From: Nelumbo lutea
Lineage: Eukaryota; Streptophyta; Magnoliopsida; Proteales; Nelumbonaceae
Assembly (NCBI GenBank): GCA_022828595.1
Contig: JAKGHH010000005.1
Coordinates: forward strand, 67,513,655 to 67,577,654
Direction: 5' to 3'
DNA: 64,000 bases
Each line of letters starts with the position of its first letter. Positions within the stretch are counted from its first letter, which is position 1. Positions 22,601-34,600 of the stretch are shown piece after piece. The position numbers and the translations under genes are program-made. Under the pieces are notes generated by a model. The model saw nothing but the letters and a program-made list of their open reading frames with translations. It was not told the origin of the DNA and did not search any database.

Positions 22601-25600
22601 TTCAAATTCTGGGTTTGGGTGGAACTTGGGTTTGAGAAGAGCCCTCAAGGACACAGAATTGGATAGTACCTCAGTTCTCCTGTCCATTCTTGAGGGGTTT
22701 TTTTGGAGCCGACAAAAACAGATAGTAGGATTTGGACTTTGTCTCCTTCTGGATCCTTTACTTGTGCCTCCTTTAAAGCCCTAATACAACCAGAAAGTCC
22801 TATTGGCTTGTCATTCCCTGTCAAGGAAGTGTGGTGTCAACATATACCTCCGAGGGTTCTTGTCCATTCTTGAGGGTTTTTTTTGGAGCCAACAAAAACA
22901 GATAGTAGGATTTGGACTATGTCCTTCTGGATCCTTTACTTGTGCCTCCTTTAAAGCCCTAATACAACCAGGAAGTCCTATTGGCTTGTCATTCCCTGTC
23001 AAGGAAGTGGTGTCAACATATACCTCCAAGGGTTGGGAGTTTCTGTTGGGAAGCTTTTCTGGAAAGAGTTAACACTGGTGATTTACTTCAAAGAAAAAGA
23101 CCCAATAGTTGTTTATCTCTACACTGGTGTATTCTTTGTAGAGTTGTTGGTGAGTCTGGTTACCACTTACTAATATCCTATGTTTTGACAAAAAATATTT
23201 GGTAATGGTTTGCTTCTTTGTTTGGGTGCAGGTGGATCTCCCCAACGAATGTGCAAAGCTTATTTACCTCTCCCCTTGTTAACTGCCCAACAAAAAGATC
23301 AAGGATCATGTGGAGATGTGTGAGAGTTGTTGTTTGTTGGACAATATGGGAAGAAAGGAATTCAAGGATTTTCTCAGAAAAGGAGAGAGGGTTGGAAAAT
23401 ATGCTAGAAGTGATCTACATAAGGGTAATTCACTGGTTGAAAACAATGGATGAGTTCACAGATTTTTCAACAGATGATATGTTAAGAAAATGAAAGAAAT
23501 TGCAAGTTCAGTCTCGATTAAGAAGACCTTGAATCCTACATGGAACCCTCCACCTCCTGGTTTTATCAAACTAAATTTTGATTTTTTTTTTTTTTTTTTG
23601 GGGGGGGGGGGGGTATTAAGAAATGAGAATGGTAATGTAATAGCTATGTTCTCTAGCCCAATTGGAGTGGGAGACTCTTCGAGGGCTGAGGTGTTAGCAG
23701 CTTTGGAAGGGGTACAAAGGGCTAAAGACTTAGATGTCAAGAAGCTGATTATAGACATTCATCAAAAAAGAAGCTGGTTATAAAGGGAGATTATGTGGTT
23801 GCAGTGAATTGGCTAAAAGAAGACAATTCTAAGCTCTGGAGCAACAGTAATGAAAAGAGAAAATTCAAATGGCTGATCAAGAATATGGAAGTTCGGTGTA
23901 CTTGGGTAAAGAGAAATGCAAACTCCTTTGCTGATGGATTGGCTAGGAAAGGGGTGGATAGGGTTTCTGGGTTCTGGGCTCAGTTGTAATTGTTTGTTAT
24001 TTTCAGTTTGGGTGCCTACCCAATTTCTGGGGAGTTAAGATACTTTAGCTCCTCTTTTTTGTAAGTTTATTCCTATTTAGTGAAATCTGTTGTTATTGAT
24101 AAAAAAAATGAGTCTGCAAACCATCTATTGTTACACTGTTCATTTACTTCTCAGATCTGGGCAAAGGCCCTAGACACCTAAAGTTAGAAGGGATGCTTTC
24201 CAGAATCTATTGACCTCTTTCTTCATGGCCGGTGGCTTGGGGGCTTAAGTAGGAATGGAAAACTCATTTGAGTAATGATGTGCTTTGCTGTTTTCTGGTG
24301 CATATGGATGGAAAGAAATGCATGCATATTTGATAATAGGGCCATAGAGAGGGAATCTCCGTTCATGCCTACTTGTCCATGAAGAATTTAAAGGAATCCC
24401 TTGTAGTAAAACCCTAAATTATGAAATAAGTTTTGCAATAAAAGAAATAGAAAGGGAAACGCAGCTCGTTCTAACCTCTTCCATTATAGACCTGCTGCAG
24501 AGGAATTTGTACTTAGCTGCAGGTCCAACGACCAGGTCTCAGGACATGGGCCTATAAGTATTGAGCCGAAGAACAAAATAGCTTAATTTTTCAGCCTTCC
24601 AAATGAATATTCACATAATTGGGGCCTAAACCAATAAGGGGGCTTTATTTGTGTAGAGACCTGCAACTGAAGGGGCAAGGAAACTCTGTCCTTTCTGAAT
24701 CTCTACTCCCCAAGTATCGGTATTACTCTTTTTATATGATATCCCAGAAATACAAATACAGCTATTGTAGTTGACGTTTACTGGCAATCTTACATAACCA
24801 AACAAGACTTTACCAAGTATCTGGTTCAAATAGTGTTGGGATACACATTTGAATGTATTTGGAGAAAGTCCCACATTGGAAAGAAATGAAAAAAGCAAGG
24901 GACTTGTGTATGAGGATTTCCCAACAACCTAATGGCTTAAGCTTTTAGGTTAAAGGTGGTGTCCAATTCTTGTGCATAAGTCTTACACATGTGCGCAAGC
25001 TCCCTGGTTTTGGTGACTTCCCCCCTCTACACAAAACATAATGGTCTACACTAAGGCATTTCATAAACTTTTTCCATGTAGATATCAAATGAATTACATC
25101 CCTTACCATACAAATTGGACATATCTTAGCTTGCCAAGTTTGTGGTGGCCAGTATGAATAAGACTTCACAATTAACATATGTCCTTATTGTAAGTGCATC
25201 CTAATTCTATTGATTTTATAAAGTCCCACTTCTTGGTTCTCTTATAGTGAAAAACCTACTAAGTTTGGGCCCTTGGAGCCATTAAAAATATATTTCAGTA
25301 GATAAAAAAATTCTACTCAGAAATTTTCTGGAATTGCTAGATCCCCTATGATGACTTCACCTCAAGTTTGACACCAATTCCAACCTAAACACAAAGGTGC
25401 TTTCAACATTCTACTCTAGATTTGTTATTCCTCCCACATGACACCAACACCATTAGGTTGCAATCTCCCTCTATGTTCTGTCTCTCTATGTTCAGGTGGC
25501 AGTTAAAAAGGGGAAGGACAATGTGGAGAGAACTAAGGGCTGCAGTATGTTGGACACTGTGGGAAGAAAGAAACTCCAGGATATTCTCAGAAACTCAGAG

Positions 25601-28600
25601 AGGAGCAGCAGATCTGAGGGCTACCATACATATTAGGGCGGTACAGTGGCTGAAATCTTTGGAAATATTCACAGATTACACTGTGGACGACATGTTGAGG
25701 AAGTGGGGTGAAATTGCAAATTACACGCAGACCAAGTCAGTAATGAGTGTGGCTTGGACCCCCCACCTAGTGGATTCTTGAAATTAAACTTTGATGGGTG
25801 TAGTAGGGGAAACCCGAGACAATCGGGGATCGGGGGTGTTTTTAGGGATGAAAATGGGTCATCTCTACTATGTTCTCAGGCCCAATTGGAGTGGGTGACT
25901 CCCTTAGAGCTGAGATCTTTGCAGTTATGGAAGGAGTCCGGAAAGCTAAGGAATTGAACATCAAGAAACTCATAATTGAAGGGGATTCAGAGGTGGTGAT
26001 AGGGTGGCTAACTAAAGATCAAAATGATTTATGGAAGTACAATAATGAGAAGAGGAAAGTGGCTGGTATGGGAGATGGAAGTTAAGACATGCTGGATTAA
26101 AAGATCAGCTGACGGTTTAACTAAACAAGGGGCAGAAAGGGATTCATTGTTTTGGGCTAAGCTGTAACGTTAGTGTCTTTGTCTTTTTCTTTTTCTTTTT
26201 TCCTTTCTTGAAGCTCTTTGTGACTCTTGGAAGATAAGTGTGTTTGTCTTCCACTTGTAAATTTTCTACTGATGAATTTATGAAAGTGTTATTGATCAAA
26301 AAAAAAAATGTGATAAGAATTTATAGTCACTTTTCTTTATTTTGTCCTGACTTTTATCACTGTAGCTATAAACTTCATAGTGCCTACAATGGGATTTGTC
26401 TATGAGGTTGGTTTTCTATAAGGTTAGTTGATGCCTTCCATCTCTGTTCACCAAGACACTATTGCTTTAGCCTTTGAGGATTTTTGGAGTATCAAACCTA
26501 TTTTAAGTACAGCACTGGATGCAATGAAAATGCCTTCTGTAAGGTACCTCATTGCAACTTTTGTCATCATTGTGGGCTGTTGCTACCACAATAGGTAAAC
26601 AAAATTAACATTTAAATAAAATATTTAAGTAAGCAGATTTTCATAAGCATAGGGGGAAAAAAAGAAAGCCAACAAGTCAGACTCTCCAAGCAACAGCAAG
26701 ACCATAGACTACCAAAAATGTTGAAAAAATGCACCGATAACCACAACTACAAGGAGCCCAAAGCCAAGGATGTACACTCTGCAGTCACTCGTTGGGGGTT
26801 CATCATAGAACACCTTGCCAATGAAAATCAGGAGCATAAGACTGAATATTGCAAGTAAAATAAACCATTTCTTCACTAGAGAAAAAAAAAAGGATTCAAG
26901 CCTTAAATATTGCAGCAGGATTTGAAGACGGTTAAGTAGAAGAGGGACCTCACGTTTTTGCTGTTGCAGATGTTGCATATAGGGCAATGATCAATGAGGG
27001 AAGAGCAACTCTATTTTGGTTAGTGGAGAAAGTGGTGCTGGTAAATCTAAGACCACAAAGATGCTTATGAGATATCTTGCATACTTGGGTGGGAGATCTG
27101 GAATAGAAGGAAGAACTGTTGAACAACAAGTTCTTGAACATGAATAGACACAAATCAGTTTGAGTTGGAAAGGAAAGCTGGGAGATGGAAAGGAGATTTA
27201 TGATAGTTGGTTCAAAGTCCTTTGAAATCAGACGAAGTATCGACCATGGAGACGATTTTACATTAACGGAAAGGGGCAAGGGAGTTTGGGCACGAATTGT
27301 CCTTTCTCAAGAGGACATCCTCTGGACCAGAACTTATATTAAAGAAGCTTTGAAAAACAAGTGAAAATATTTAGCAGACCGTAAAAGAGTTAACAAGGGA
27401 AGAATCCTATGCCTACAGCGCAACGAAAATACCTGGGGGAGATTCATTCGTCTCAGCAGATGGGAAAAACCAGACAAGGCTAGATCTATTTGCATCCCAG
27501 AAGAACCAGCTACTGGAGGCTGGAACTCTTTCATCAAAATCTTGGATTGCGTTTGTAATCCCAGAGTGAATCCCTGTCCTGAAAATTTGAAGCAAGAGCA
27601 CTTCCCCTCACTTGAAGCCAAAAGTAGGATAATTAAGACTGGAGGCTCTGTGTTCCTGTCTATTGTCCATCAAGACAAACCATTCGGTAACTGGAAGTTG
27701 GTCTTTGCCTGCTAAAAACCCTTCATAGGACTGTCTGCAAATCTACACTGAAAATCCTTACTGAAGCTGTGCCCCATTGAACAAAACAAAGCAGTGGGTT
27801 TTGCCCCTTCAAAAGAACTGTATTTAACCTGGACCAATATTAAATCTTTCTTTGTCTTCAGTGGCTGGGTTCAAATTGAGTGCTGGTGGCCAAAGATAAA
27901 TGCAGTACCAGAACAGTTGATCTTCAGAGGCTGGCTAAAGCTGCGGGGTTTATCCTTCCACCTCTGGACGAAGGAAACTCTTTCCCTGATAGGAGACCTT
28001 TGCGGAGGCCTTGAAGAAATAGACCCCAGGACTCTAAACCTTTCCGAGTTAGACTTCACCAGAATTAAGGTAAAGAATCACGGTATTCATGCCCCCAAGC
28101 AATCCCCGATCTGGACAGAAAAGTGTGGTTCTACCTCTCAGTGGAGGTGGAGAAGATGAATGAGTCACCTCCCTCTCATTCCGAGTTGACTCGCCCTGAC
28201 GGCACCTATCCACGTGGCAAGTCTACCTTCGCTGCTCAGAAATCTGATTGGACTAAAGGTTGTTGTTGGGGAAATGAAAAGTCAGCGGCAGGAGTCCCAG
28301 CAGCAGTGCAGGAGCTTTCTTTCCCCATAAAACCTAAAGCCCACGAAGAAGCTGAAAGGAACAAGGAAGGTGGACAGTCACACCCCCCCTTTAAAGAAGC
28401 TTTTCAAATTTCAAAATACCACCTAAAATTCGACTTTTCAAGACTAAACCACCTTCTAACCGGTTTGAAATTTTGGGCGGATACTCTCAAACCCAGGGCA
28501 GTTTTAGGCCCAAACACTTCAAGCCCACCAGCAACCCCCTCCTCTGGCCAGCCCATTCCTGAAACTCCCCCCAGCTCGGGCTGACACTCAGGAAACGTTT

Positions 28601-31600
28601 TCAAGGCTCCAACTCCTTCTATAAGGTCGGATTCCCCTCCTGCCAGTGAAGAAGAAGACACCGAGGAAGATTTCAGCTCATATGCAACAGAAGCAGAACC
28701 AAACCCTCAAGATTTAGCTCTTGAAAGGGCAAAAGACCTGTTCGCTGGGAAAGAATTTTGGGGAAGTGTGGAGATACTTGAACAGACTCACTTGGTTGAT
28801 GCAGACTATGGAGCAATCTCAGAATCGGACTCTCCTGTTCGTAGACAAGGAGGAGATGCACCAACCCGTTCTCCCATCTCCAGTCAAATTCCTAATCAGC
28901 ATTCAGGGAGATATTCCACCCCTCTTTCTTCTGCATCTAAATTTCAACCTCCCGTTAATCCTACTAACTCTCATCGTATTTTATCTTCTTCTCCATTCTC
29001 AGGTTCAAATGTATTGTCATCCCACCCAAAGCAGAAAGATCCTCAAACAGCTGCTTCTTCAAGCATTGGTAGGAAGACAACGGTGAATTTGAGAAATGGT
29101 AACATAGTTGAAGCTTTGGGAATTAAAAGAAGAGTTGAAGAAGATGAAAAACAAACAACTCTTGAGAAAGAGAAGATCAAATCCGGAAAGAGTCAGGAGA
29201 AAAGTAAGAAAAAAGGTCCCATAAAATAACTCAAGAGGCTTCAGTGGGGATTAATGGATCACATCTCAGACTGAAGTAGGACAAACAAGGGGAATTCTGG
29301 TAGAGTGACTAAATGAAGATATTAAGCTGGAATGTCAGGGTTTAGGAGGGCAGATCAAAAGAAGCTTAGTGAAAGAAACTTTGAAAAGAGAAAACCCAGA
29401 TATAATTACTCTTCAGGAATCTAAAAAAGAAATTATTGACAGGAAACTTATGAAAGCAATTTGGGGAATAAGGGGTAGAAAATGGACTGCTGTTCCAATA
29501 GTGGGTTCCAGTGGGGGAATCATCCTAACTTGGAAGGAAGACGAAATCTCAGGTTTGGAGATTGACAAAGATGAGTTCTCAGTCTCGGTCTTGTTCACAA
29601 ACTTAAAAGATGATTTTAGTTGGATTCTTACTGGAGCATATGGCCCCAACTCTCCCTCCAAGAACTTCGCCCCAGATGTACTTAAGACCACTGGCCTATT
29701 TTGCTAAACGCTGAAAGAATCATTAGAAGAAATACCCCTTTTAGACTGGAAAAATTCTGGTTATCTCACAAAGATTTCAACAAAAAGGTTGCAGAATGGT
29801 GGGAAGATTGCAAAGTAGAGGGTTGGGCTAGCTTTAGGCTCCTACAGAAATTAAGAGCTCTAGAGAGAAACCTGAAAGCTTGGGGGAGAGAGGTATCCAA
29901 AACTGTTGAAGAAGAGAAGAAAAGAGTTCTTACAGAGTTAGAGGAGCTGGATAGCAAAGAATAAAATGGGACCCTAGATGCTCTAAACAGAAGTAGAAGA
30001 GCAGATTTGAAAAAGGAATGGGACCAACTTATCAGAAGAGAAGAGATTTACTGGAGAAAAAGATCAAGAGTGAAATGGCTGAAACAAGGAGACAATAACT
30101 CCAACTTTTTTCACACTTGTGCCTCAGGAAGTAGGAAAAACTTCATCTCCAAGCTGAAAGTGAACCAGAGGGAAGAGGAGAATCCCGAGGAAATTAAGGA
30201 AGCCTTCCTCTCCTTTTTCAATAACCTTTACTCCAAGGATATTAATAACCAATTTACATTGAGTAGATGGGAAGGCACAACTTTATCAGCTGAAAAAAGG
30301 GTTTGGTTGGAAAGAAGCTTTGAAGAGGAAGAAGTTAAAAATTCTGTCTTCAGCATGAATGGAGATAGGGCTCCAGGACTGGATGGTTTTCCCATCTCTT
30401 TCTTCCAGCAGTGTTGGGAAATAGTAAAGTCAGATCTTACGGATTTTTTCAGGGAATCCCATTCTTCGGCCATTGTTAACAAAGGCCTTAACTCAACCTT
30501 TCTCTGTCTCATCCCAAAGAAAGGAGGAGTCTTGGAAGCTAATGACTTTAGGCCAATAAGTTTGATAGGGAACATCTATAAAATTTTGGCTAATGTCTTT
30601 GCCAATAGACTTAAAGAAGTCCTTGAATATCTAATTTCCCCAAATCAATTTGCCTTTGTTAAAGGGAGACAAATCATGGACAGCATTCTAATTGCAAACG
30701 AGTGCGTGGAAGACAGAAAATCCATTGGGAATTCAAAGATCCTGGTGAAATTAGATCTAGAAAAGGGGTATGATAAAGTGGATTGGGACTATATCCTCGA
30801 TTGCCTAAAGATGATAGGTTTTGGTAGCAGATGGATCAGGTGGATTAAGGGTTGCATTGGTTCTTCATGGTTTTCAGTGTTGATAAATGGTGAAGTAAAA
30901 GGCTACTTTGAGGCTAGTAGGGGTCTCAGACAAGGTTGCCCGCTCTCCCCCTTTCTGTTCACTTTAGTAATGGATATCTTTAACTACCTTTTCAACAAGG
31001 CAATGCTCTTTAACTTGGTGAAAGGTTTCGAAGTGGGAAAGAACAAGATTCATATCTCACATTTATAGTTTGCTGGTGACATAATTTTGTTCTTGGATGC
31101 CTCCATAACCAACATCACAAACACTAAAAGGTTAATTGAATGCTTTAAAAGTGTCACTGGTTTGAGGGTCAACTTCTGCAAAAGTTCTATAGTTGCTCTT
31201 AACTCTGTGGAAGTCGAACTCTTGGAGAGCTTCAAATCTTTGTTGGGGTGTAAAGAGGAGAGTCTTCCTATCTCATATCTTGGGATGCCTCTTGGAGGGA
31301 ATCCAAAACCTCTCAATTTCTGGAGACCAGTGGTGGGAAAATGTGAGAAGAAACTTTCAGCTTGGAAGAAGTGACATCTCTCAAAAGGGGGAAGACATAC
31401 TCTCTTGAAGGCCTCCTTAGCAAATATGCCAGTCTACTTCCTTTCAACTTTCCAGATTCCAACCAAAATCAGAAATCAGATCGAGAAGCTCCAAAGGAAC
31501 TTTCTTTGGGAAGGAGGTGAGGAAAAGAGGAGTCACTTAGTCAGTTGGAAACAAGTTTGCAAGTCTAAAGAGGAAGGTGGCTTGGGAATTGGGCACTTAA

Positions 31601-34600
31601 AAGAGAAAAATTCTTCTCTCTTAGGTAAATGGCTGTGGAGGTTCCCTAAAGAACCCAATGCTCTTTGGACTGCTGTCATCTCAAGCAAATACGGATCAAA
31701 TGTAAACGGGTGGGATAGCAATCTCCATTTGAACAGGATAAAATCCACAAATCCATGGAAAGGTATCATCTCCATCTATTCTTCTTTCTTTCCTTTTATA
31801 AGATATAAAGTAGGAAATGGCTCAAAAATAAAATTCTGGAAAGACCTTTGGTGGGGGGAATCTACCCTTGTTGCCTCCTTCCCTAGACTTTTTACCCTTA
31901 CCCTTGACCAAGAAGCCACTATTTCCGCCTGCCTTCCAAACCAAACTGTTGAGAACACCCTAAACCTTCAACTCGGAAGACCCCTAAGGGATTTGGAAAT
32001 TTCTGAATTAATAACCTTAATTCAGACCCTTAAAAAAGCTTACATCTCCCCCTCCAAGTCTGACACCCGAATCTGGACCCTGCCCCCCACTGACGAATTC
32101 TCTTCCAAGTCTATGTTCAAAGCTTTAATTACGGGTGATCATCATCCCCCCTTTCCTTTTAAGAAGATCTAGTGCAGCCACATCCCCTCAAGTGTTTGTT
32201 TCTTTGTCTGGGAAGCTTGCCTCCAGAAAGTTAACACTTGTGATCTCTTGCAAAAAAAGTTTATGGGAAGATTGTCTATCTCCCCTCATGTTTGTTTTTT
32301 ATGCCTCAGTGAAGGAGAATCAGCAGATCACATTTTCCTTCACTGCAAATTTTCCCAAAAGATTTGGTTCCATTTTTTGAAAATGGCAGGTTACAGTTGG
32401 GCTATACCAAAGCATGTTAAGGACTTTCTACATCAGTGGCAAGGAACAGGTTTAAGTAAGGGGTAAAATTTACTGAGTGTTACACGCAGTGTTGTGGGGT
32501 GTTTGGGATGAAAGAAACAAAAGGCTTTTTGACAACAAATCAAGGCCCCTGGAGGAGTTAATTTCAGACATCTCTTACCTATGCAACTTCTGGACGGTGA
32601 ATTCAGATCTTTTCAGAGGAGTCTCAGTCAATGACCTCAATAGAGATGCTTACCCTTTTTTATTTCTCCCTCACCTCCACCAACCACCCTTGAGATCTCC
32701 CGAACCCATCAGTGAAGGTGTGGTGATATTAAACTTTGATGGAAGTGCTTTAGGTAATCCTGGATTAGCTGGTATTGGAGGAACATTAAGGGATGAAAGG
32801 GGCAACATCTGTTGGACTTTCAGCGGTCCCACAAAGGCTGAAGTAATGGCTGCCCTCGGAGGAATCAGAATAATAAAAAGTTTGGGAATTCAAAATATAA
32901 CCATTGCAGGTGATTCAGCAAATACTATAAAATGGTTAAGAGACAAAGAGGGGGGGCCTTGGAGATTAAGTCACTATTTAGAAGAGGCCAGGGACACTTT
33001 GGACTGCCTAAATGTAAAGTTAGTTTGGATTCCTAGGGAATACAATCATACAGCAGATGGCTTAGCTAAATGTGGTGTGTTCTTAGAGAAAATATATAGC
33101 GACAAGCTTCCTCTTTTGTAATTTGTGGGGGTTCTCCCCCTGCTTTGTACATCTTCTCATGTACCTCTTTTTTTACTAATGAATCTTGGTTAACTTTTCT
33201 CAAAAAAAAAAAAAAGTATTGCAGAGGGATATAATGATAAAAATTATTTGTTACTCATATCAGGTATAAATCCTCATAGAAACCCAATATGCGCAAATAG
33301 GGCAACCACAAGTATCTATATTTTCATGGGAAGTAACAGTAATTCTCTAACAAGGGAATTTCCATGCCAATTATATCCCCACAACGAAAATAAAACCAAA
33401 ACATAGATGCACACTAATGGGGTCTGCTGACATCCTGACACAGTTTTTCAAACATCACAAAAATATGGCTGATCAACATTGTTACGAGAACTTGGGGCAA
33501 GTACATCAATCCTGTTTCACCATTGCTCTCTTTCTAGGACATTAATTATAAGGGAAAAAAAAGACTAACAGGAAGATAAGAAACGCCAACAACCTGGAAA
33601 ATTTTAGAAAAGAAATAAACAACCAGTATATATCAAAACAGCATGCAAGTAGTAGGAGGCAAACACCCATTGAAAAAAAACAAAACAAAATGGAAGCTAC
33701 CTAGATAATCCGAGGTATCAGATATCCAACAACCATTGATACCAAAAATCACCTTAAAGCATCAAACAAACTCCAACCACTCACCACATAGACGCGATAA
33801 AGAAAAAGCGAGAACTAAAAGGATGCAAAAGCCTCGTATTCCATATATTTTTCGCTCTCAAGTTCCCCTAACCCTCACCCTAAAATCCTAACCTAGTAAA
33901 ACCCCACATTTGCTACTTCTTGCATAAAACCTAAATTTTTCATTTAAATGATCTGACAACGTTGTCGTAATCGGTCACAGAGATCATACACAATTCCGTC
34001 CGCTGACAATGAAGGGATAGAAACCAAATCTTATTTGAAGGCCATAATTTTCTAAGGTTTCCTTCAATTTCATCCGCACAGATTCCAACCCAAAACCCCT
34101 AAGGGAGAAAAAGAGAAGAAAAAGAATATGCATATCTACTCCCATCCCCACTCCTAAACCGCAAGCCCTCCATCCATTAATACTATACCAAATCACGGTT
34201 ATAACCTTCCATTTATCATTTTTAACTCAACCATGAAAAGAAAAGAAAAGTAGAGACATTTTCAAAACAATTAGGGTTCTTCTCGACGCACCTGCGCCTT
34301 GTCGGCTAGCTGAACTACGAGTCTCCCAACCGGAAGAGGAGACTCGTAAGTGAAGCTGTAATTGATGCATTCGGATCTGAGATATCTCGAGAGGACTCTA
34401 CCATCGGCGGTGAGGCCGGCAATAGCGATGCCAATGTGATCGTCGATCTTGAAAATCTTCTTCTGGTGCGACGAGAGCTCCGAATTGGCTTTGTTAACGC
34501 TTGCCAGAACGGCATGAGTCTTCGATCGGAGACCAATTGCGGCCGAGCCTTGTTTCACGGCCTCCATTGCATACTCCACCTGAAAAAGTCGACCTGCTGG

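Larger units (their letters stand above)
27285..33214 (+). mobile_element. Long L1-like LINE, inactive, in PAF1 intron
   Basis: In order: an ORF1 region with a DUF4283-like domain, ORF2 with endonuclease, reverse transcriptase, zinc-binding and RNase H domains, and a poly-A tail ending near 33214. The 3' flank begins GTATTGCAGAG. A related AATATTGCAG is at 26916-26925, so the true 5' end, and a 9-bp imperfect TSD, could lie there; that would put the myosin fragment inside the element. Stops, frameshifts and an altered catalytic motif make it dead. It is antisense to PAF1. Confidence 0.85.

Noticed and set aside
24834..25000. A possible solo LTR (TGTTGGGATAC start, AGTCCCACATTGG inside)
   Set aside because: The motifs are common in plant LTRs, but no matching end and no TSD could be found, so it is too weak to list.
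26709..26890. A minus-strand frame with two hydrophobic stretches ([20 protein letters not shown] and [20 protein letters not shown])
   Set aside because: It looks like the end of a small membrane protein, but I could not match it to a family and there is no gene context in the middle of the intron. It could be another gene fragment beside the myosin piece.
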